A stretch of DNA of 52,472 nucleotides from CAZUZD01 sp964624465 (GCA_964624465.1 CAZUZD010000010.1:1-52472), one strand, 5' to 3'; positions 23,058 to 34,067 are shown, counted from the stretch's first letter. Numbers and translations are program-made. Notes: generated by a model not told the origin, from the letters alone.

Positions 23058-25688
23058 ATGGCCACGCCGAACGAAGAACTCCCGCCGCCCCCGCCGACGA
23101 CCTCGGCGCTGATCCGCTGGCACGGCTACGCCGCCCTGGCCTGCGTGCTCTACGTGGCCGCCCTCGGGCTGGTGATGTCGATCCGGCTGCACTCGCCGGA
23201 CTGGCTCGGGGGCGTGCCCTGGCTCTCCTGGGGTCGGCTCCGCTACGCCCACACCCAGGGGCTCTTCTTCGGCTGGCTGGGCAACGCCTTCCTCGCCTTC
23301 CTCTACTACGCCGTCCCCAGGCTGGCGGGCCGCCCGGTCACGGGCACCCGGCTCGGCTGGGGGCTGTTCGCCGTCTGGAACGGGCTGATCGTCCTGCCCG
23401 GCTGGGCCTTGGTGCAGGCCGGCGTGAGCCAGCCCCTCGAATGGGCCGAGTTCCCGCTCCCGGTGGACGGGGCGGCGACCCTGGGGATGGCCCTGGCGTG
23501 CGCCCAGTTCGTCGTGCCGCTGCTGCGGGCCAGGGTGTCGAGCCTGTACGTCTCGGCCTGGTACGTCCTCGGCGGCCTGACGTTCACCCTGCTGGCCTAC
23601 CCGGTCGGCAACGTCGTGCCGGAGTACCTGCCCGGTGCCCAGGGGGCGACCTTCAGCGGGCTCTGGATTCACGACGCCGTGGGCCTGTTCGTCACCCCGC
23701 TGGCCCTGGCCGTCGCCTACGCCGTGATCCCCGCCGTCTCGGGCCGGCCGATCTACAGCCACTTCCTGTCGATGATCGGCTTCTGGCTCCTGTTCCTGAT
23801 CTATCCGCTCAACGGGACCCACCACTACGTCTTCTCGTCGATCCCGATGGAGGCCCAGAAGGGGGCGGTCGTCGCCTCGGTCTATCTCGGGGCCGACGTG
23901 ATCCTGGTGGTCACGAACCTGCTCCTCTCTCTCCGGGGCCGGTCGGGGGTCGCCGCCGCCGACACGCCCTTGAGGTACGTCTGGTCCGGGGTCGTGGCTT
24001 ATCTGATCGTCAGCCTCCAGGGGTCGGCCCAGGCGATCATGCCGGTCAACCGCTTCGTCCACTTCTCCGACTGGGTGATCGGCCACTCGCACCTGGCGAT
24101 GATCGGCTTCGCCTCGTTCATCGCCCTGGGCGGCCTGATGCACGCCTGGCGGCTGACGCCGGGCTGCCGGTACAACCGGGCGGCGGCGGGCTGGTCGTTC
24201 TGGCTCCTGACCCTGGGGCTGGCGGGGATGTTCCTCGACCTGACGGCGGCGGGCCTGGTGCAAGGGCAACTCTGGCAGGGCGACTCGCCCTGGATGGACT
24301 CGGTGCGGGCCTCGGCCCCATTCTGGTGGGTCCGTTCGGCCTCGGGCTTCGTGGTCCTGGCCGGGTTCCTCGCCGTCGTGGCGACCCTGGCCACAGGCCC
24401 GATCGTCGCACCCGCCCCGGTCCGGGTCCCCGATGCCGACTCGGGCCAGCAGCCCGACGCCGAGGAGGAAGTGGCCGGGTTCCGCTGGCTCAAGAACGCC
24501 TACGTGCTCACCGCCGGGGCGGGATTCGGGCTCTTCGCCTTCTCGTTCGTGGTCCTGGGCCTCTGGCCCAACCGGACGCTCCGTGACCAGATCGCCCGGA
24601 CCCGGCCGACCGACCACCCCGCCCGGTCGGCGAGCGAGGAGCGGGGCCGTGCGATCTACTCCCGTGAGGGCTGCATGACCTGCCACTCGCAACTCGTCCG
24701 ATTCAGCGAGGATGATGTGCGGCGGTTCGGGCCGGCAAGCCAGGCGTGGGAGAGCGGCGGCGATGCCCCTCAAATGTGGGGGACCCGGCGGATCGGCCCC
24801 GACCTCGCCCGTGAAGGGGGCCGGAAGTCGAGGGACTGGCAACTCGCCCACCTCTGGGACCCCCGGAACGTCGTCCCGGATTCTGTGATGCCCGGCTACC
24901 CCTGGATGTTCGAGGGCTCGCCGACCCGTCCGGGCCGGGGGGCGCTCGACGTGGTGAACTACCTGGAGTCGCTCGGGCGGGACGCCCGCCTGGCGGGCCT
25001 CACCGGGCCGGGTCCGCTGCCGGGCCGTGACCCCGAGGAGGAGCGTCGGAAGGGGATGTTCTGCGACTGCTCGATCCCCCGGACCGCCGGCAAGGCCCCC
25101 GTCTGGGACACCTCGCTGATGGCGGTCGGCGAGATGGAGCGTTTCGCCCGACGGGGGTCCGAGGTCTTCGCCCGCAACTGCGCCGGTTGTCATGGCACGG
25201 AGGGGCGAGGCGACGGCCCGGCTGCGGTCGCCCTCGTCCCCGCCCCCCGGAACCTGAGCACCGCCAGGTTCTCCGACCGCCGCCTGAGCGAATCGCTCTG
25301 GAACGGCGTCCGGGGCTCCTCCATGCCGCCCTGGAACGACCTGGCTACCGGCGACCTCCGGGGCCTCGTCGCCTACCTCGGGACCATCGCCCCGGCGGAG
25401 CCGCCGCCCGAGTTGAAGGCGGCAGAGAGGGCGACGGCCCAGGGCCTCTTCGCCAGGCAGTGCGCCGTCTGCCACGGCCCCGACGGGGCGGGCAACGGGC
25501 CGTCGGCGGCGATCCTGGCACCGAGCCCGACGAACTTCCACGAGGTCCGGCCTACAGCGGCCCACGCCGAGTCGGCCCTGGCCAACGGGGTCCGGGGCAC
25601 GGCGATGCCCCGCTGGGTCGGGAAGCTCACCGCCGAGGAGCAGAAACTCCTGGCCCGGTACGTCCGATCCCTCTACGGCAAGGAGTGA
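23058..25688 (+). CDS. cbb3-type cytochrome c oxidase, CcoN-CcoO-CcoP fusion
   Basis: One 876-residue chain carries what is normally three subunits. Residues 1 to about 470 are CcoN: low-spin haem ligand H65 (RYAHTQGLFF), CuB ligands H205 (LWIHDAVGLF) and H255/H256 (NGTHHYVFS), and haem ligands H343/H345 (WVIGHSHLAM). A further helix (YVLTAGAGFGLFAFSFVVLG) leads to a CcoO-like domain with C539-x2-C542-H543 (GCMTCHSQL) and the Met loop DSVMPGYPWMFEG. Two CcoP-like haem domains follow: C708-x2-C711-H712 (NCAGCHGTEG) and C802-x2-C805-H806 (QCAVCHGPDG). The enzyme reduces O2 with electrons from c-type cytochromes and pumps protons. It lies behind sorAB, so SorB is the likely donor. No internal stop or frameshift is present, so the fusion is genuine in this sequence. 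Confidence 0.92.
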   Translation: MATPNEELPPPPPTTSALIRWHGYAALACVLYVAALGLVMSIRLHSPDWLGGVPWLSWGRLRYAHTQGLFFGWLGNAFLAFLYYAVPRLAGRPVTGTRLGWGLFAVWNGLIVLPGWALVQAGVSQPLEWAEFPLPVDGAATLGMALACAQFVVPLLRARVSSLYVSAWYVLGGLTFTLLAYPVGNVVPEYLPGAQGATFSGLWIHDAVGLFVTPLALAVAYAVIPAVSGRPIYSHFLSMIGFWLLFLIYPLNGTHHYVFSSIPMEAQKGAVVASVYLGADVILVVTNLLLSLRGRSGVAAADTPLRYVWSGVVAYLIVSLQGSAQAIMPVNRFVHFSDWVIGHSHLAMIGFASFIALGGLMHAWRLTPGCRYNRAAAGWSFWLLTLGLAGMFLDLTAAGLVQGQLWQGDSPWMDSVRASAPFWWVRSASGFVVLAGFLAVVATLATGPIVAPAPVRVPDADSGQQPDAEEEVAGFRWLKNAYVLTAGAGFGLFAFSFVVLGLWPNRTLRDQIARTRPTDHPARSASEERGRAIYSREGCMTCHSQLVRFSEDDVRRFGPASQAWESGGDAPQMWGTRRIGPDLAREGGRKSRDWQLAHLWDPRNVVPDSVMPGYPWMFEGSPTRPGRGALDVVNYLESLGRDARLAGLTGPGPLPGRDPEEERRKGMFCDCSIPRTAGKAPVWDTSLMAVGEMERFARRGSEVFARNCAGCHGTEGRGDGPAAVALVPAPRNLSTARFSDRRLSESLWNGVRGSSMPPWNDLATGDLRGLVAYLGTIAPAEPPPELKAAERATAQGLFARQCAVCHGPDGAGNGPSAAILAPSPTNFHEVRPTAAHAESALANGVRGTAMPRWVGKLTAEEQKLLARYVRSLYGKE

Positions 25689-25855
25689 ACCCGGTGGTCA
25701 TCAACGTCATCGTCGTCGCCGTGACCCTGCTCATGGCCGGATTCGTCGGCGTCTGGCTCGCCTTCCCCCGTTGCCGACCCTGGATCGAGGCCCCGAAGTG
25801 GCAACCGCTGGGCTGGGACGAACCGCCCCGGACCTCGGAGGGTGGTCGGCGCTGA
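25685..25855 (+). CDS. Small single-helix oxidase-associated protein (CcoQ/FixS-like position)
   Basis: 56 residues from a GTG that overlaps the oxidase stop (GTGA). One membrane helix (VVINVIVVAVTLLMAGFVGV) is followed by a short soluble tail rich in Trp and Pro (PRCRPWIEAPKWQPLGWDEP). Position, size and topology match accessory proteins of cbb3 oxidases such as CcoQ or CcoS, but the tail is not like CcoQ/FixQ of proteobacteria, so I only claim an oxidase-linked small subunit. The four-base overlap means it is translated with the oxidase. Confidence 0.7.
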   Translation: MNPVVINVIVVAVTLLMAGFVGVWLAFPRCRPWIEAPKWQPLGWDEPPRTSEGGRR

Positions 25856-25951
25856 GGGGATCATCGCAAACGCCCCGACGAAGGTCGTCGCTCGGGGCTC
25901 CCGGAGGCGGATTCCGACACGCCCCGGTCATGGTAAAATCTGGAGGGAAAC

Positions 25952-26713
25952 ATGGGCGAGTCCCCGGAAGAGATCCGAGCCAAGATCGAAGAGCGGTTCG
26001 TCAGGGTGGCCCGCTCACCGCACCAGAGACAGCCGTTCCTCATCGGCCCCGACAGCGCAAGACGGCTGGGATACCCCGCCGCCGAGATCGACGCCCTGCC
26101 GCCGTCCGTGACCGAATCCTTCGCCGGGGTCGGCAACCCGCTGGGCCTCGGCGAGATCGCCCCCGGCCAGACGGTCCTCGACCTCGGCTCGGGTGCGGGG
26201 ATGGACAGCATCCTCGCCGCCCGCAGCGTCGGGCCTTCCGGCAGGGTCATCGGGGTGGATGTCACCGAGGCCATGCTCGCCAAGGCGAGGCGGAACGCTT
26301 CCTCCCTCGGGCTGGAGAACGTCGAGTTCCACCGAGCCGAGGCCGACGCCCTCCCCGTGCCCGACGGGTCGGTGGATGTCGTGATCTCCAACGGCGTCTT
26401 CAACCTCTGCCTCGACAAGCCGAGGGTGCTGGCCGAGGTCTTCCGTGCCCTCAAGCCGGGGGGCCGCCTCCAGATGGCCGACATCCTCCTGGACGATGCC
26501 GTGACCCCGGAGGAGGTCGAACTCAAGGGGGCGTGGTCCGACTGAATCGCCGGTGCCATCCGGGGGCGGTCGCTCCTGCAAATGCTCGCCGAGGTCGGGT
26601 TCACCGAGACCACCTTCCACGGGTGGACGGGCTACCGCACGTCGTCCTCCACGCAGGGCGGGTTGGTCACGGCCCGAAAGCCGACCGTGGAGTTGGAAAC
26701 CGCCGGGGAATGA
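25952..26713 (+). CDS. SAM methyltransferase with in-frame UGA, probable selenoprotein (ArsM-like fold)
   Basis: Read through the TGA at 26543-26545, the gene encodes 253 residues with a good ribosome site (GGAGGG). SAM-binding motifs: VLDLGSGAGMDSILA, VIGVDVTEAML, VEFHRAEADALPVPDGS, ALKPGGRLQMADIL. The UGA (position 198) lies in GAWSD-U-IAGAIRG, exactly where the intact ArsM of this window has C193 in YVGCIAGAI. After it, coding resumes in the same frame (LLQMLAEVGFTETTFHGW) to a normal stop. A stem-loop with a GGUC loop starts 15 bases after the UGA. Bacterial selenocysteine insertion uses this geometry. The other ArsM cysteine (SCGNP) is Gly-Val-Gly-Asn-Pro here, so it is not a plain arsenite methyltransferase. 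A simple nonsense mutation is the alternative. Confidence 0.72.
26561..26578 (+). promoter_or_regulatory. Candidate bacterial SECIS hairpin
   Basis: CGGGGGC and GCTCCTG pair over 7 bp (two G-U pairs) and close a GGTC loop. The loop begins 22 bases after the UGA, within the spacing known for bacterial SECIS elements. The loop sequence matches the GGUCU core that SelB reads in E. coli fdhF. The hairpin lies inside the coding region, as bacterial SECIS elements do. Confidence 0.6.
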
Positions 26714-26788
26714 TCAGGAACAGCGTGGAGAAACACTCGCCGTTGCGGCCGTGACCGTCCGGCCGTGGAGGGGGCCAAGGGTGGCATC

Positions 26789-27571
26789 ATGGGCAGAATC
26801 ACTACGATGTCCTACGGGGTGATCACCTACCTGATCTTCCTCGCCACGTTCGTGTATTCCATCGGGTTCGTCGGCAACCTCGTCGTCCCGAAGGCCATCG
26901 ACTCCGGGCCGCAGATCCCGACGGTCGAGGCCCTGGCCATCGACGTGCTCCTGCTCGGCGGCTTCGCCGTCCCGCACAGCGTCATGGCCCGGCCGGGGTT
27001 CAAGCGGCGGTGGACCCGGCTGGTGCCCCCGCACGTCGAGCGGAGCACATACGTCCTGACGAGCAGCCTGCTCCTGGGCTTGCTCTACTGGCAGTGGCGT
27101 CCGCTGCCGGGGGTGGCGTGGGACGCCCGATGGCCTGCGGCCCGGACGGCGTTGTGGGGGTTGTTCTGGGCCGGGTGGCTGGTCGTGCTGGCCTCCACGT
27201 TCCTGATCGACCACTTCGACCTATTCGGGCTGCGGCAGGTCTCCCTGTTCGCCGCCGGCAGGCCGTACACGCCGCCGCCGTTCCGCACCCCGGCGATCTA
27301 CCGGCACGTCCGCCACCCGATCATGCTGGGCTTCCTGGTCGCCTTCTGGGCGGCCCCCACGATGACCTGGGGGCACCTGCTGTTCGCCGCAGCGACGACG
27401 GCCTACATCGTCGTCGGGGTCCGCCTGGAAGAGCGAGACCTCCTGGGCGCTCACGGGGTCACGTACGAGGACTACCGGCGGCGGGTGCCGATGCTCTTGC
27501 CACGGCCCGGCCTGGGTGGCGGGCGGGCATCCCGGAATCCGGCGGGCGAGGGGAAGGACGGAGATCGGTGA
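26789..27571 (+). CDS. mddA: Methanethiol S-methyltransferase-like membrane protein (MddA/NnrU family)
   Basis: 260 residues with about six membrane helices. The segments GGFAVPHSVMARPGFKRRW, VPPHVERSTYVLTSSLLLGL and FLIDHFDLFGLRQV, and the SAM-binding-type end YRHVRHPIMLGFLVAFWAAP with EERDLLGAHGVTYEDYRRRV, are those of MddA, which methylates methanethiol to dimethylsulfide and can methylate selenium analogues. I start at the ATG at 26789; a GTG 24 bases upstream would add eight unconserved residues. It follows the selenoprotein-like methyltransferase by 75 bp on the same strand. Together the two could turn sulfide or selenide into volatile methylated products, which is inference. Confidence 0.82.
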   Translation: MGRITTMSYGVITYLIFLATFVYSIGFVGNLVVPKAIDSGPQIPTVEALAIDVLLLGGFAVPHSVMARPGFKRRWTRLVPPHVERSTYVLTSSLLLGLLYWQWRPLPGVAWDARWPAARTALWGLFWAGWLVVLASTFLIDHFDLFGLRQVSLFAAGRPYTPPPFRTPAIYRHVRHPIMLGFLVAFWAAPTMTWGHLLFAAATTAYIVVGVRLEERDLLGAHGVTYEDYRRRVPMLLPRPGLGGGRASRNPAGEGKDGDR

Positions 27572-27572
27572 G

Positions 27573-27600
27573 GCCCGCACGGGCGTCGGGCGGTGCGGGC
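27573..27600. terminator. Bidirectional hairpin between convergent genes
   Basis: GCCCGCAC and GTGCGGGC make a perfect 8-bp stem around a 12-base loop, directly after the mddA-like stop and 26 bp before the end of the opposing gene. No T-run is present. Confidence 0.5.
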
Positions 27601-27625
27601 TCGGGCCGCCTCCCGCCCATCCCGT

Positions 27626-30600
27626 TCACTTCCCCGCAGGTTCCATGTCCTCCAGTGCCAGCCGCTCGAACCGACCGGCGGGCTCGTGGGCGGCCCAGGC
27701 CATGCCCCGCAGGACCGGGATGCGGAACAGCGGGTCGTCCAGGGTCCGGGTGTAGTGGCCCAGGACGGAGCCGAAGACCCGGCCCTTGCCCGCCTCGAAG
27801 GTCCACAGCATCGGGTGCGCCTTGCCCTCCTCGGCCGCCGTCGCCAGCACCCCGACCTTCGAGGTGTCGCCGACCATCGGCCAGTACGTCTCGTCGGTGA
27901 AGTGGACCGACTTCAGGCCGTGGGTGATCGGGTGGTCGGGCGGGGCGGTGATCTCCAGGTCCAGCGGCCCGTGGCGGTACTTGGTCCGCACCGGCTGGGC
28001 CGACAGCCCGAACCGCCCTGCGAGCGCCTCGGGCTCCTTGTCGGCGATCAGGGCGGCGTGCAGGGCGACGACGCCCCCGCCCCTGGCGAGGAAGGCGTCC
28101 AACTCGCCGAGCCGCACGGGCGACCAGTCGTGGTTCCAGAGGTACAGGACCATCAGGTCGGCGTCCCGCCACTGGTCCTTGTCCGGCCAGCCGTCCGCCG
28201 TCGTGACCTCCACGCCCGGAGCGGCCCCCAGGATCGCCCTCCACCGCTCCCGCCAGGCGGGGTAGTCGTGCTCTCCCGGCCCGTGGTCCTGGGGTCCGGC
28301 GACGAGGACGACCTTCAGGTCCCGCAACTTCGCCGGCCCGCCTGCCGTCTTCCCCAGGACCGCCTCGACCTCGGCACGGGTGCGTGCCGGCGGTCCGTCC
28401 TCCTGCGGGTTCTTCGCCCCCGCTTCCGGGGGCGGCGTGAGCAGGAAGGCCAGCAGGTCCCGGACCTTCGCCTCCCCGAGGCCCAGGGCCAGGCCGGTGG
28501 GCATGACCGACGTGGCGCTCGGGCGTAGCTCCTCCACCTCGTCACGCCGGACGACGACCGTCCTGGCGTCGGTGCCGGTCAAACGCAACGCCGACTCCCC
28601 CTCGGAGCGGACCAGGCCGGACAGCACACGACCGTCCTTGAGGGCGACCGTGAAGGGCACGTAGTCGGGGTGGATCGTGGCGGCCGGCTCGGCGATGTCC
28701 CGCTGGACCGAGGCGGCGTCCCGGTGGACGAGGTTCGAGAGGTCGGGGCCGACCTCTCCCCCCTTGCCCCGGACCCTGTGGCAGGCCGAGCAGCGGGCCT
28801 GCTCGGAGAAGAAGACGGCCTCGCCCTTCCTCGGGTCTCCCCCGGCCAGGTCGGGGCGGGGGCCGGTCGGGGCCGGCGGGCTGGGGATGGCGGCGGGGGA
28901 CCACGGCAGCCGGAACCGATCGGTCGGCACGGGGCGCTCGGTCGGGTCCGACTCGGTGTGATACGAGACGAGCAGGTTGGGGGCCTTGCCATCCACGCCG
29001 GTCGAGAGGCCCAGGTCGAGGGCGACCGGGACGCCGGTGGAATCCAGGGCCATCTCCACCCGGTCCCGGCCCTGGGGGGACCGGTATGAATGGGCGATCG
29101 CATTGCCCAGCTTTGCCTCGATCGGCCCGCCGGCCTCGACCCGCAAGGTCGCCCGCCCGGTTGGGAGTCGGACCAGGGTGCGGAGCGACAGCCGGCCCGC
29201 TCGTTCGAGCAGGGCGAAGCACCGCTCGTGCCCGGCCGACCCGGCGGTCAGGGCACGGGCGACGGCGGTGTCGGGGTGGGGCCACCAGCCCGACACCGCC
29301 TCTTCACCCCGCAGGCCCTTCCAGGTCGCCTCGACGCCGGCCAGGTCGTAATCCAGGTCCACGGCCGAGCCCCACCCCGCACGACCTTCCGCCCGGACTC
29401 CGGGCAGGGTCAGGGCGTAGGTCACGTCCCAGGGGTGCGGGTCGGTGGAGAGTGCCAGGGTGCGGCCTCCGTCCAACAATCTCGCCGACGTGACCCGGAG
29501 CGTGCCCCTCGGGGCCGCCTGCTGACGCTTGACGGCCTCGTAGGGGGGCTTGTGGGCTTCGAAGCGGTCGGCGGCCCGGACGTGCTCTCCGAAGGCGACC
29601 GAACCGCCGACCATGGATGCGGCGACTCTCGGGTCGAGGGGCCGGTCGAAGGCGACACGGGCCTCCATCGGCCCGGCGGCCCAGGCGGCGACCGGCTGCG
29701 GGGCGTCGGGGTCGTCGTAGGTGATGCGGAAGAGCCGACCCTCGCCCTGGGGGCCGCTGCCCCAGTCGGGCGGGCCGGTGTGGCAGGTCAAGTACAGCGC
29801 CCCCGAGGGCGAGACCGCCACGTCGGCCACCACCATCGACGAGGCGACGAACGGGGTCGGCCTGCCGACGTAGCCCTGCGGCGTCTTGACCAGCCGGACC
29901 CGCCAGACCTTGCCCCGTGAGAACCCCGTCACGAAGGCGTCCCCCTCCCAGGACGCCGGGCCGAATGACTTCCAGCCCTCTTTCGTCTCGTTGAACACCA
30001 GCCCGCAGGTGGACTGGTGCTGCGGGCCGAAGGCGACCACCGGGGGCTCGTCGATCACCCCCGGCAGGTACGCCTCGTGGCGGGGCGGGAAGCCGTAGTG
30101 GCGGCCGGGGACGACGTGGTTCAACTCGTCGAGCGGGTTGCCGCCGGGCAGCCAGGTCTCCCCCTCCTGGTCGGTGGCGAACAGGTCGCCGTGGCGGTTG
30201 AACCGGAGGGCGTAGGGGAACCGGATGCCGGTGGCCACCACCTCCCGACGCTTGCGGTCGGGCGACAGCTTGAGGATCGTGCCCCGCTCGCCCTGGATGT
30301 CGTAGCGGGGCTTGCCGTCCTTCAGCCGGTAGGCGTTGGAGTAGTCGGGCGTGCCCAGGCCGAAGTACACGTTCCCGTCCTTGTCGAGAGTCACGCCCAG
30401 GGCATCGACGCCCCCGCTGGGCACGTCGGTCGGGGGCCACCCCGAGGCGACGACCTCCTCCCGGTCCGCCTTGCCGTCGCCGTCGTCGTCCCGCAGCAGC
30501 GAGACCTTGCCGTGCGAGGAGACGTAGAGCCCGTCGGGCGACCAGGCCAGCCCCACCGGCACCCGGATCGTGGGCCGGTCCCAGTACGGCTCGGCCCTGT

Positions 30601-30832
30601 CCTCCAGGCCGTCGCCGTCGGAGTCGATCAGGCGGTGGACCCGGCCGTCGTAGCCGAGGGCGTGGAGCCGACCGTCGGGTGCGAAGGCCAGGTTGTTGAC
30701 GTTGGTCAGCCGGAGCGGGAGCGGTTGCACCCGGAAGCCGGGGGCGAGGACCCGGACGGCGGGCTCCTCGGCGGCGAGCGGACCGGGGGGAAAGAGGGCG
30801 AGGAACGAGATCAGGAGGGTGAGGATACGCAT
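27626..30832 (-). CDS. Secreted propeller dehydrogenase-like protein with haem c and ThuA domains
   Basis: 1068 residues with a signal peptide (LTLLISFLALFPPGPLAA). The N-terminal half is a beta-propeller of the sorbosone-dehydrogenase/NHL type (NNLAFAPDGRLHALGYDGRV, VDALGVTLDKDGNVYFGLGT) carrying two DxDxDG calcium loops (DSDGDGLED, DDDGDGKAD). Near residue 681 comes the planctomycete-style haem domain with C681-x2-C684-H685 (ARCSACHRVRGKGGEVGPDL). The final 230 residues form a ThuA-like domain (KVVLVAGPQDHGPGEHDYPA, GGGVVALHAAL, VHFTDETYWPM). This type of fusion is a planctomycete speciality, thought to act on sugars or polyols outside the cytoplasm; the real substrate is unknown. It ends against the mddA-like gene and is divergent from the Gly/Tyr-rich gene. 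Confidence 0.85.
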   Translation of the reverse strand: MRILTLLISFLALFPPGPLAAEEPAVRVLAPGFRVQPLPLRLTNVNNLAFAPDGRLHALGYDGRVHRLIDSDGDGLEDRAEPYWDRPTIRVPVGLAWSPDGLYVSSHGKVSLLRDDDGDGKADREEVVASGWPPTDVPSGGVDALGVTLDKDGNVYFGLGTPDYSNAYRLKDGKPRYDIQGERGTILKLSPDRKRREVVATGIRFPYALRFNRHGDLFATDQEGETWLPGGNPLDELNHVVPGRHYGFPPRHEAYLPGVIDEPPVVAFGPQHQSTCGLVFNETKEGWKSFGPASWEGDAFVTGFSRGKVWRVRLVKTPQGYVGRPTPFVASSMVVADVAVSPSGALYLTCHTGPPDWGSGPQGEGRLFRITYDDPDAPQPVAAWAAGPMEARVAFDRPLDPRVAASMVGGSVAFGEHVRAADRFEAHKPPYEAVKRQQAAPRGTLRVTSARLLDGGRTLALSTDPHPWDVTYALTLPGVRAEGRAGWGSAVDLDYDLAGVEATWKGLRGEEAVSGWWPHPDTAVARALTAGSAGHERCFALLERAGRLSLRTLVRLPTGRATLRVEAGGPIEAKLGNAIAHSYRSPQGRDRVEMALDSTGVPVALDLGLSTGVDGKAPNLLVSYHTESDPTERPVPTDRFRLPWSPAAIPSPPAPTGPRPDLAGGDPRKGEAVFFSEQARCSACHRVRGKGGEVGPDLSNLVHRDAASVQRDIAEPAATIHPDYVPFTVALKDGRVLSGLVRSEGESALRLTGTDARTVVVRRDEVEELRPSATSVMPTGLALGLGEAKVRDLLAFLLTPPPEAGAKNPQEDGPPARTRAEVEAVLGKTAGGPAKLRDLKVVLVAGPQDHGPGEHDYPAWRERWRAILGAAPGVEVTTADGWPDKDQWRDADLMVLYLWNHDWSPVRLGELDAFLARGGGVVALHAALIADKEPEALAGRFGLSAQPVRTKYRHGPLDLEITAPPDHPITHGLKSVHFTDETYWPMVGDTSKVGVLATAAEEGKAHPMLWTFEAGKGRVFGSVLGHYTRTLDDPLFRIPVLRGMAWAAHEPAGRFERLALEDMEPAGK

Positions 30833-31211
30833 GGGACGTGGCCCGCTTTATTTCGGTGACACCCTGAGCCGGTCCGCCCGTCGGCCGACGGGGCGACACG
30901 ACCAACACAGCATCTTTGGGTGGGGTTCCACCCGCCCGTCCCGCCCCTACGGCGAGGACGCGCACCGCCCCCCACGCAACTGTCCCGTTCTCCGAGGACG
31001 GCCAAGTCGTGCCGGTCTGCCGTCCCCGCCATCGAGAAGATTTTCTGCCGTCGGGGTCAGGACTTGCGTGCCGTACAGGCCCCCGCAACTCGGACATCCG
31101 CCGAACCGGCATGGCCTGTGCTTCGTAAGAAGAGCGACTCGGCAAGATCGACGGCGAACGGGCGGGACACCCCGTCGCACCGAGGGCTTCCCAACAGAGA
31201 GGGTCACGATC
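30833..31211. other. Divergent intergenic region, no gene seen
   Basis: This 379-bp stretch separates the propeller/haem gene from the Gly/Tyr-rich gene. Frames on both strands have no motif or ribosome site. It must hold promoters for both directions; AAGAGCGACTCGGC and AACAGAGAGGG (a likely Shine-Dalgarno) precede the plus-strand gene. Confidence 0.45.
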
Positions 31212-31610
31212 ATGGGATTTTCACTGCGAAGCATGGCCCTGGCGGGCGTCCTGGCGACCGGCCTCCTGGCCCTCGGGACGACACCGGCCCAGGCCCAGGG
31301 ATATGGCGGCTACGGGCAGGGATACGCCGGGGGTGGCTACTCCCAGAACTACGGGGGCGGCGGTTATCAAGGCGGCTACGGCGTCCCGAGCTACAACTAT
31401 TACGGGAACGGCGGGCACGACGCCGCACCGCACATGCACACCAAGCAGACCCCGTTCGGGACCTATTCCTACTACGGTGTTGGCCGGCACGACTTCCGCC
31501 CGCACGGGCACACGGAGACCCCCTACGGGATCACCAGCTACAACGGTGGTCGGTTCTCCAACACTCAGAGCTACTCGCCGCCCACGCCGTACATCTACCG
31601 GCCCTGGTGA
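31212..31610 (+). CDS. Secreted Gly/Tyr-rich protein with His-rich tail
   Basis: 132 residues with a signal peptide (LAGVLATGLLALGTTPAQAQ). The mature part is low-complexity Gly/Tyr/Gln (GYGGYGQGYAGGGYSQNYGG) followed by a more regular section with three similar turns: NYYGNGGHDAAPHMHTKQTP, YYGVGRHDFRPHGHTETPYG and YNGGRFSNTQSYSPPTPYIY. The clustered His residues (HMHT, HDFRPHGHT) could bind copper or other metals. The gene lies next to the copper ATPase gene, convergent with it. No known family comes to mind. A strong hairpin follows the stop. Confidence 0.75.
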   Translation: MGFSLRSMALAGVLATGLLALGTTPAQAQGYGGYGQGYAGGGYSQNYGGGGYQGGYGVPSYNYYGNGGHDAAPHMHTKQTPFGTYSYYGVGRHDFRPHGHTETPYGITSYNGGRFSNTQSYSPPTPYIYRPW

Positions 31611-31635
31611 GCGGGCCGAACGCACCGGAACCCCA

Positions 31636-31670
31636 CGGCCCCGCCCCTCGACCTGCGAGGGGCGGGGCCG
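31636..31670. terminator. 15-bp perfect hairpin between convergent genes
   Basis: CGGCCCCGCCCCTCG pairs perfectly with CGAGGGGCGGGGCCG around ACCTG. TCCTCGTT follows on the plus side. It lies between the Gly/Tyr-rich gene and the end of copA and can terminate both. Confidence 0.8.
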
Positions 31671-31691
31671 TCCTCGTTAGCGGTCCCCAGA

Positions 31692-34067
<2,376 letters not shown>

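Noticed and set aside
22917..25565. 882-residue minus-strand open frame
   Set aside because: It is exactly antisense to the fused oxidase; composition is Arg/Gly/Pro-rich with no motif, typical of high-GC shadows.
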